The translations under genes and the position numbers were made by a program. Shown here piece after piece: positions 31,767-36,861 of a stretch of DNA of 36,861 bases (its first letter is position 1; each line of letters starts with the position of its first letter). Below the pieces are notes generated by a model. It saw only the letters and a list, made by a program, of their open reading frames with translations, had not been told where the DNA came from and did not search any database. The stretch is taken from the NCBI GenBank assembly GCA_903832005.1, contig CAIKZO010000125.1, positions 1 through 36,861 of the forward strand, read 5' to 3'. Source of the DNA: Enhydrobacter aerosaccus. Its GTDB lineage: Bacteria; Pseudomonadota; Alphaproteobacteria; Reyranellales; Reyranellaceae.

Positions 31767-32618
31767 TTATTTCTTCGGCCGGATCGCTGCCCACTGCTCG
31801 TCCGTCCAGTCCAGCATCGACGAGGTGTTCGCGCCACCGCCGCCCGATTGCAGCGACTTGCCGCCGTCGATCACGATGGCGTCGCCGTTGATGTAGCCTG
31901 CACCGTCGCTCACCAGGAAGGCCGCGAGATTGGCCAGCTCGATATGCTCGCCGACCCGGCGCAGCGGGATCACCTTGGCGATGTCGTCCTGGCTGCCGCG
32001 CTCCTTGGGCATCAGGCGGCTCCAGGCGCCTTCGGTCGGGAAGGGACCCGGTACGATCGCGCAGGTACGGATGCCCTTCGGCCCCCATTCGACAGCAAGG
32101 CTCTTGGTCATGGCCAGCACGCCCGCCTTGGCCATGGCCGAGGGCACGGTGAAGGCAGCACCCGTCAACGACGAGATCGTGAGGATCGACATCACGACCT
32201 TGTTGCGCTCGCCGGCATCGATCCAGCGCCGGCCGGCGGCGACGGTGCAATAGGCGGAGCCGTGCAGCACGATGTTCAGCACGGCGTCGATGGCGCGCGG
32301 CGACATCTTGTGGGTCTGGGCCAGGATCTGGCCGGCGGCATTGTTCACCAGGATGTCGAGCGGGCGCTTGGCCCAGATCGTATCCATCATCGCCTCGACC
32401 GCGGACGGCACGCGCACGTCGCAGGCGACCGCCTCGATCTCGCCGCCGGTCTCCTGGGCCAGCTCGGCGACCGTCTGCTTCAGCACATCCTCGCGGCGGC
32501 CACAGATCACGACATTGGCGCCGAGTTCGAGATAGCGGTGCGTCATCGACCGGCCGAGGCCGGTGCCGCCGCCGGTCACCAGGATGCGCTTTCCCTTCAG
32601 CAGGTCGGGCTGGAACAT
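31767..32618 (-). CDS. SDR family oxidoreductase, 2,4-dienoyl-CoA reductase-like
   Basis: The 283-residue Rossmann protein has the nucleotide-binding TGGGTGLG (15-22), NNAAG (92-96) and ISS (148-150). At the catalytic position it reads Ser160-A-M-A-Lys164 instead of YxxxK. Loss of that Tyr with retained Lys in an AKAG segment is typical of 2,4-dienoyl-CoA reductases (DECR), which reduce dienoyl-CoA with NADPH. It follows the CoA transferase gene after 2 bp on the same strand, so both are one operon acting on acyl-CoA substrates. It ends 9 bp from the convergent kinase gene. Confidence 0.8.
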   Translation of the reverse strand: MFQPDLLKGKRILVTGGGTGLGRSMTHRYLELGANVVICGRREDVLKQTVAELAQETGGEIEAVACDVRVPSAVEAMMDTIWAKRPLDILVNNAAGQILAQTHKMSPRAIDAVLNIVLHGSAYCTVAAGRRWIDAGERNKVVMSILTISSLTGAAFTVPSAMAKAGVLAMTKSLAVEWGPKGIRTCAIVPGPFPTEGAWSRLMPKERGSQDDIAKVIPLRRVGEHIELANLAAFLVSDGAGYINGDAIVIDGGKSLQSGGGGANTSSMLDWTDEQWAAIRPKK

Positions 32619-32620
32619 GG

Positions 32621-33817
32621 TCAGGCCTTCTTGATCTCGGTGAGGGCGATGCCGGAAGCGACGAGCTTGTCGATCTCGGCCGACGAGTAGCCGTTCTCGG
32701 CCAGCACGGCGCGCGTATCGGCGCCGAACTTCTTGGGCTTGGTGCGGATCGCGGCAGGGGTGCGCGAGAGCTTCACCGGGTTGCCGACGTTGCGCCAGCC
32801 ATCCTTCTCCCAGACCATGCCGCGGTGCTTGGTGTGCGGATGCTCCATGACGTCGGGCACTTCGAGCACGGCGCCGGAGGGCACGCCACCCTTCATCAGC
32901 TCCACCGAGAAGCTGTCGGCGTCGCGGTCCTTCAGCAGCTCGCGCAACTCGGCCTCGAGCTCGAGGCGATGGGCCACGCGGTCCTTGTTGGTCTTGAAGC
33001 GCGGGTCGTTGGCGAGTTCAGGCTTGCCCAGCATCTGCGCCAGCTTGCGGAACTGGCCGTCGTTGCCGGCGGCGATCGCGATGTTGCGGCCGCGGGTCGG
33101 GAAGTTGGAATAGGGCACCAGGCTGCCGTGGCTGTTGCCGACCAGCTTGGGCTTGGCGCCGGACGTGAAGTAGTTCGGTGCGTGCGGCTGGTGCAGGGCG
33201 ACGGCCGAGTCGTAGAGCGTGGCGTCGATGAACTGGCCCTTGCCGGAACGATTGCGTTCGTAGAGCGCCATCAGGATGCCCATGCAGGCATTCATGCCGG
33301 TCGACAGATCGACCACCGGCACGCCGACTCTCACCGGCCCACCCTCGGGCGAGCCGTTGACCGAGACCAGGCCGGCCGAGGCCTGGACCATGGCGTCATA
33401 GCCCGGGAAGCCGCCGAGCGGGCCGTCTTCGCCGAAGCCCGAAACGCGGGCATGGACCAAGCGCGGGAATTTCTTCGAGAGCGCGTCGGCATAGCCGATG
33501 CCCCACTTCTCCATCGTGCCGGTCTTGAAGTTGTCGACGAGTACGTCAGCCGTCTCGAGCAGCTTCAGCAGGACATCGCGGCCTTCCGGCTTGGACAGGT
33601 CGAGGGCGATGGTGCGCTTGTTGCGGTTGATGCCGGAGAAATAGGCCGAGATGCCCTCGGCGTCGAACGGAGGTCCCCACAGGCGGGTCTCGTCGCCCTG
33701 CGGCGGCTCGACCTTGATCACCTCGGCGCCATGGTCGGCCAGCATCTGGCCGCAATAGGGCCCGCCCAGCACGCGCGACAGATCGACGACCTTCAGCCCT
33801 TCCAGTGCCCCCGACAT
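32621..33817 (-). CDS. Class III CoA transferase (CaiB/BaiF family)
   Basis: The 398-residue protein begins with LKVVDLSRVLGGPYCGQMLADHGAEVIKVE in its first 40 residues, the family N-terminus, and carries GYDAM with Asp141 as the probable covalent nucleophile by analogy with formyl-CoA transferase Asp169. Such enzymes move CoA between carboxylic acids such as carnitine, succinate, oxalate or aromatic acids. The ATG at 33817 is supported by a GAGGAG RBS on the minus strand; a much longer upstream extension of the frame crosses the divergent gene and is rejected. With the downstream SDR it likely activates an acid for acyl-CoA reduction. Confidence 0.88.
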   Translation of the reverse strand: MSGALEGLKVVDLSRVLGGPYCGQMLADHGAEVIKVEPPQGDETRLWGPPFDAEGISAYFSGINRNKRTIALDLSKPEGRDVLLKLLETADVLVDNFKTGTMEKWGIGYADALSKKFPRLVHARVSGFGEDGPLGGFPGYDAMVQASAGLVSVNGSPEGGPVRVGVPVVDLSTGMNACMGILMALYERNRSGKGQFIDATLYDSAVALHQPHAPNYFTSGAKPKLVGNSHGSLVPYSNFPTRGRNIAIAAGNDGQFRKLAQMLGKPELANDPRFKTNKDRVAHRLELEAELRELLKDRDADSFSVELMKGGVPSGAVLEVPDVMEHPHTKHRGMVWEKDGWRNVGNPVKLSRTPAAIRTKPKKFGADTRAVLAENGYSSAEIDKLVASGIALTEIKKA

Positions 33818-33895
33818 GACATTCCACTCCTCGAACTCCCGACAATACGAGGCGCGGTTATAGACCATGGGGCAGGGGCCCGGTACCGTCCGCCC

Positions 33896-34639
33896 ATGAT
33901 CGAACGCGAACTGGATATCGCCACGCAAGATGGCGCGATGAACACCTATACCGTGCGGCCCGACGACGGCGGTCCGTTGCCGGTCGTCCTGATGCTGATG
34001 GATGCGCCGGGTGTGCGCGAGGGGTTGAAGGAGATCTGCCGGCGCATCGCGCAGTCCGGCTATTACGTGATCCTGCCCAATCTCTACTACCGCACGATCC
34101 GCGACTTCGTGTGCGGCCCGACCAAGGACCATCCGGAGGCCGACGCCAATCGCAAGCGCATGTTCGACTACGTCGCGTCGATCTCGAATGCCAAGGTCTC
34201 GGCGGATGTGGGCGTGATCCTCGATAAGTTGCCGTCGATGCCGGACGCCAGGGACGGCAAGATCGGCGTGGTCGGCTATTGCATGAGCGGCGCCTTCGTC
34301 ACGCACGCTGCGGCCACGCATCCCGACCGCATCGCCTGCTTCGCCTCCTATTACGGCACCCGCCTGATGACCGACAAGCCGGACTCGCCGCACCTTCGGC
34401 TGAACGACATCGTGGGCGAGGGCTACTACGCCTTCGCCGAGCACGATACCTACGTGCCGCTGTCCGATGTCGCGAAGTTCGAGAAGCTACTCGCCTCGGC
34501 GCCGTTCCCGTCGCGGGTCGAGACCGAGATGGGCACCCATCACGGCTACGCCTTCACCGATCGCGGCTTCCTGAATGACCCGGCCCGCGAGAAGCATTTC
34601 GAACGCATGCTGGCGCTGTATCGCCGGCATCTCGGGTAG
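33896..34639 (+). CDS. Dienelactone hydrolase family protein
   Basis: The 247-residue alpha/beta hydrolase has GYCMSGA with nucleophile Cys129, AEHDTYVP with Asp184 and THHGYAF with His216, the Cys-His-Asp triad of dienelactone hydrolases. The canonical Glu36 next to the oxyanion region is Asp36 (MDAPGV) here. The enzyme opens dienelactone to maleylacetate in chlorocatechol- or hydroxyquinol-type degradation. The next gene, 4 bp on, is maleylacetate-reductase-like, forming a two-step unit. The ATG at 33896 is divergent from the CoA transferase across 78 bp. No ring-cleaving dioxygenase is seen. Confidence 0.85.
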   Translation: MIERELDIATQDGAMNTYTVRPDDGGPLPVVLMLMDAPGVREGLKEICRRIAQSGYYVILPNLYYRTIRDFVCGPTKDHPEADANRKRMFDYVASISNAKVSADVGVILDKLPSMPDARDGKIGVVGYCMSGAFVTHAAATHPDRIACFASYYGTRLMTDKPDSPHLRLNDIVGEGYYAFAEHDTYVPLSDVAKFEKLLASAPFPSRVETEMGTHHGYAFTDRGFLNDPAREKHFERMLALYRRHLG

Positions 34640-34643
34640 ACCC

Positions 34644-35819
34644 ATGTTGAACGGCATCCACGGACATCAGGACATCGAGCGTGTCGTCTACGGCAAGCCG
34701 GCGGGCCAGGCCGTGCTGGCGGAGGCCGAGCGCTTGGGCGCAAGGCGCGTGTTCATCACCACGACCAAGTCGGTGGCGCAGACGGCGCTGCTGGCCGGCA
34801 TCATCCGCGATCTTGGCGAACGCTACGCCGGCGTCTATGCCGGCATCACCGCGCACTCGCCGCGGGCCTGCGTGATCGAAGGTGCCCAGCTCGCGCGCGA
34901 GGCCAAGGCCGATCTCATCGTCTCGGTGGGCGGCGGCTCGGCGATCGATGCCACCAAGGTGATGTTGATCGCGCTGTGGCAGAACGCGACCACGGTCGAC
35001 GATCTCGATCTCTACAAGGCCGGCCGGCCGAAGGAAGGCGTGGCGCCGCCGGCGGAATCGATCAGACCGCCGGCCGATGCGGTGCGTATGATCGCGGTGC
35101 CGACGACCTTGTCGGCTGCCGAATTCAATGCCTTTGCCGGTATCTCCGACCCGCGCCGCGGCGTGAAGGAGAGCTTCGGGCATCGCCTGATCGTGCCGCG
35201 GGTGATCGTGCTCGATCCCGCCGCGACGGCGGCGACGCCCATGGACCTGATGCTGTCGACCGGCCTCAAGGCCGTCGACCACGCCGTCGAGCGCCTGTGC
35301 TCGCAGCAGGCCAATCCCTTCGCCATCGGCACCTCGACCGAGGCGTTGAAGCTCTTGGCGCGCGCACTGCCGGGCCACAAATCGAAGCCCGACGATATGC
35401 AGACGCGCATGGACCTGCAGTTCGGCATGTGGCTGTCGATCGGCGCGGGCACTTCGGGCGTCGGCGTGGGCGCGAGCCACGGCATCGGCCATGTGCTGGG
35501 CGCGGCCTGCCACGTGCCGCACGGCCATACGTCGTGCGTGATGCTGCCGTCGGTACTGCGGTGGAACCTGCCGGCCAATGGCGATCGGCAGAAGCGCGTC
35601 AGCGAGGCCTTCGGCAAGCCCGACACGTCCGCGGCGGACCTGGTGGCGGGGCTGGTCCAGGCGCTCGGCCTGCCGGGCAGCCTTAAGGAAGTGGGCGTCG
35701 GCCGCGATCGTTTCCGCGAGATCGGCGAGAAATCGATGCACGACCGTGCGGTACTGAACAACCCGCGCTCGATCACGACGCCCGAGCAGGTCATGGAGAT
35801 CCTCGAACTGGCTGCGTGA
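34644..35819 (+). CDS. Iron-containing alcohol dehydrogenase family, maleylacetate-reductase-like
   Basis: The 391-residue protein has SVGGGSAIDATK (about 94-105, NAD(P) phosphate binding), VPTTLSAAEF, and a metal-binding region with LKAVDHAVE and ASHGIGHVLGAACHVPHG, typical of group III iron-dependent dehydrogenases. The C-terminal half and short N-terminus resemble maleylacetate reductases, which reduce maleylacetate to 3-oxoadipate. It directly follows the dienelactone hydrolase gene, the classical neighbour in tfdEF/clcDE-type pathways. Substrate choice cannot be proven; another iron ADH acting on a ketone or aldehyde is possible. ATG at 34644 is used. Confidence 0.8.
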   Translation: MLNGIHGHQDIERVVYGKPAGQAVLAEAERLGARRVFITTTKSVAQTALLAGIIRDLGERYAGVYAGITAHSPRACVIEGAQLAREAKADLIVSVGGGSAIDATKVMLIALWQNATTVDDLDLYKAGRPKEGVAPPAESIRPPADAVRMIAVPTTLSAAEFNAFAGISDPRRGVKESFGHRLIVPRVIVLDPAATAATPMDLMLSTGLKAVDHAVERLCSQQANPFAIGTSTEALKLLARALPGHKSKPDDMQTRMDLQFGMWLSIGAGTSGVGVGASHGIGHVLGAACHVPHGHTSCVMLPSVLRWNLPANGDRQKRVSEAFGKPDTSAADLVAGLVQALGLPGSLKEVGVGRDRFREIGEKSMHDRAVLNNPRSITTPEQVMEILELAA

Positions 35820-35839
35820 TGGGGCAGCCTTACATGACC

Positions 35840-35880
35840 TCATGAGTTCTTCTCATGATCCCGCACTCCTTGAAGGGAGT
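35840..35880 (+). promoter_or_regulatory. Two adjacent stem-loops in the leader of the CmcJ-like gene
   Basis: TCATGAG (35840-35846) pairs with CTCATGA (35852-35858) over a TTCTT loop, a perfect 7-bp inverted repeat; CATGA also occurs just upstream (35833-35837). ACTCC (35865-35869) pairs with GGAGT (35876-35880). They lie between the maleylacetate-reductase gene and the next start and may be an operator followed by a weak terminator or attenuator. Confidence 0.4.
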
Positions 35881-35922
35881 AATCAGCAGCACGATCTCTG
35901 AGGGAGGCCCAAGGAGAGTTCC

Positions 35923-36723
35923 ATGGTTCAAGCTGCCGTCAATTATCTCGCCGATCTCTCGGTCACCCCGGTGACCTACAATCCGCCGGCCGGCACGGGC
36001 GTGCCGCGGCGCGAGGGCAACTATCGCGACTTCAAGGTCGACGTTCAGGACGGCCGGCCGCGCGCGACCGAGTTTTCGCTCGACCGCCAGGCATTCAAGC
36101 TCGTGAACCACGACACTCACGTTCGCGACTTTTACGACGAGAACGAGGTCAAGACGGCCTACTACGCTGAGGTCGAAGCGCTGATCAAGCGCGAGACCGG
36201 CGCGTCGAAGGTCGTGATCTTCGACCACACCGTGCGCACCGCCGACAACGCCGTGGAGCGCGGCCTGCGCGCGCCGGTGCGGAGCGTGCACAACGACTAT
36301 ACCGAGAAGTCGGCGCCGACCCGCGTGCGCGACCTGCTACCGCCGGCCGAAGCCGAGCAGCGCCTGAAGAAGCGCTTCGCCGAGTACAACGTCTGGCGCA
36401 ACATCGCCGCCGACCCGGTCGAGATGGCACCGCTGGGCTTCGTCGATTCCGAGAGCATCGCGCCCAAGGACCTCGCGGTCTGCGACCTGGTCTATGCCGA
36501 CCGCACCGGCGAGATCTACCAGGGCGTCTACAACGCCGATCACCGTTGGTACTACTTCCCGCAGATGAAGCGGACCGAGGCGGCGCTGATCAAGTGCTAC
36601 GACTCGCTGAAGGATGGCCGCGCCCGCTTCTCGCTGCACTCGGCCTTCGACGATCCGACGTCGCCGGCCAATCCCAAGCCGCGGCAGAGCATCGAGGTCA
36701 GGGCTTTCGCCTTCTTCGATTAG
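35923..36723 (+). CDS. CmcJ/NvfI family putative oxygenase
   Basis: The 266-residue protein resembles the CmcJ/NvfI family, which includes fungal GA4-desaturase-like and cephamycin-pathway enzymes and has the Fe(II)/2-oxoglutarate oxygenase fold. VHNDYTEKS gives an H123-x-D125 pair, with H239 in SLHSAFDDP and Arg254/Arg260 near the C-terminus as possible third ligand and cosubstrate anchor; these assignments are by pattern. It is well expressed by design: AAGGAG lies about 6 bases before the ATG at 35923. The stop codon directly precedes the IS5 end. The substrate is unknown; a role with the preceding aromatic-acid genes is only positional. Confidence 0.72.
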   Translation: MVQAAVNYLADLSVTPVTYNPPAGTGVPRREGNYRDFKVDVQDGRPRATEFSLDRQAFKLVNHDTHVRDFYDENEVKTAYYAEVEALIKRETGASKVVIFDHTVRTADNAVERGLRAPVRSVHNDYTEKSAPTRVRDLLPPAEAEQRLKKRFAEYNVWRNIAADPVEMAPLGFVDSESIAPKDLAVCDLVYADRTGEIYQGVYNADHRWYYFPQMKRTEAALIKCYDSLKDGRARFSLHSAFDDPTSPANPKPRQSIEVRAFAFFD

Positions 36724-36861
36724 GTTCTGTACTCATAAAAGGATTCCGCGGCGAGGCGATCTGTGATTCAAACTCCCGAAGCGAAGGAGTTTGCGCCATG
36801 GCACGCTTCGATCTGACGGACCGCGAGTGGACGATCATTGCCCCGCTGCTGCCCAACAAGC
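36724..36861 (+). mobile_element. Left end of an IS5-family insertion sequence, incomplete
   Basis: The 74 bases between the CmcJ-like stop codon and the transposase start look like an IS leader. The sequence around the stop, TTAG (36720-36723), fits the YTAR target preference of IS5 elements, so the insertion boundary is probably at or just after the stop. The inverted repeat cannot be confirmed because the right end lies outside the window. Confidence 0.6.
36798..36861 (+). CDS. IS5-family transposase, N-terminal fragment cut by window end
   Basis: The first 21 codons (MARFDLTDREWTIIAPLLP...) match the start of IS5-family transposases of rhizobial and related elements, a DUF4096-type N-terminus. 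GAAGGAG at 36782-36788 provides an RBS about 9 bases before the ATG. The gene runs off the window, so intactness is unknown. Confidence 0.85.
   Translation, partial: MARFDLTDREWTIIAPLLPNK

Noticed and set aside
32825..33895. Plus-strand N-terminal extension of the dienelactone hydrolase frame
   Set aside because: It runs antisense through the CoA transferase gene; the hydrolase domain begins at the ATG at 33896.
33818..34444. Minus-strand extension of the CoA transferase frame to 34444
   Set aside because: It overlaps the divergent hydrolase gene; the family N-terminus and RBS support the ATG at 33817.
1..36861. CRISPR array or prophage
   Set aside because: No regularly spaced direct repeats and no phage structural, integrase or cas genes were seen.

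Overview
The window is GC-rich and densely coded, with strong third-position GC bias and long antisense shadow frames. The gene content suggests an alphaproteobacterium of the Rhizobiales/Rhodospirillales sphere (a Reyranella- or Bradyrhizobium-like soil bacterium is an inference, not proven): an ndvB-like beta-glucan synthase, a PmtA-type phospholipid methyltransferase, a Nitrobacter-type small chlorite dismutase, CoA transferases and hydrolases of aromatic/acyl catabolism, and RND pumps. No rRNA, tRNA, CRISPR array or complete mobile element was seen; an IS5-family element begins at the right edge.

Layout. 1-4.0 kb: a haem-oxygenase-like putative diiron oxidase diverges from a short Rieske protein across an intergenic region holding two identical GTATAC palindromes; then a protein-tyrosine-phosphatase-like protein, a TauE/SafE exporter and an alpha/beta hydrolase, all on the minus strand. 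4.0-8.4 kb: a large membrane GH17-GT2 fusion (beta-glucan synthase), a phospholipid methyltransferase and a Nudix hydrolase on the plus strand, ending in a strong bidirectional hairpin terminator. 8.4-11.0 kb, minus strand: MaoC hydratase, YeiH-type exporter, a 73-residue biotinyl carrier and an unrecognised protein made of two tandem copies of one domain. 11.0-16.6 kb, plus strand: a DTW-domain protein, then a tightly overlapping operon of indolepyruvate-ferredoxin-oxidoreductase alpha, a chlorite dismutase family protein, the beta subunit and two hotdog thioesterases. 16.6-19.2 kb, minus strand: secreted esterase-like protein and GMC oxidoreductase. 19.3-28.2 kb: a tandem duplication of an RND permease plus adaptor pair, each copy preceded by a TCACA-N4-TGTGA palindrome. 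28.3-31.8 kb: a VWA/PP2C/kinase triad (TerY-P type). 31.8-33.8 kb, minus strand: SDR reductase and class III CoA transferase. 33.9-36.7 kb: dienelactone hydrolase and maleylacetate-reductase-like pair, then a CmcJ/NvfI-like oxygenase, then the IS5 end.

How it fits together. The recurring themes are catabolism of aromatic or keto-acid compounds (IOR complex with thioesterases; dienelactone hydrolase with maleylacetate reductase; CoA transferase with a DECR-like reductase; MaoC), export and envelope work (two RND systems, TSUP and YeiH exporters, beta-glucan, phosphatidylcholine) and a phosphorylation-based signalling triad. The observations most worth pursuing are the duplicated-domain protein beside a free biotin carrier, the chlorite dismutase gene placed between the two IOR subunit genes, the diiron oxidase/Rieske divergent pair with its paired operators, the TerY-P triad with a divergent kinase active site, and the two RND copies sharing a candidate operator.
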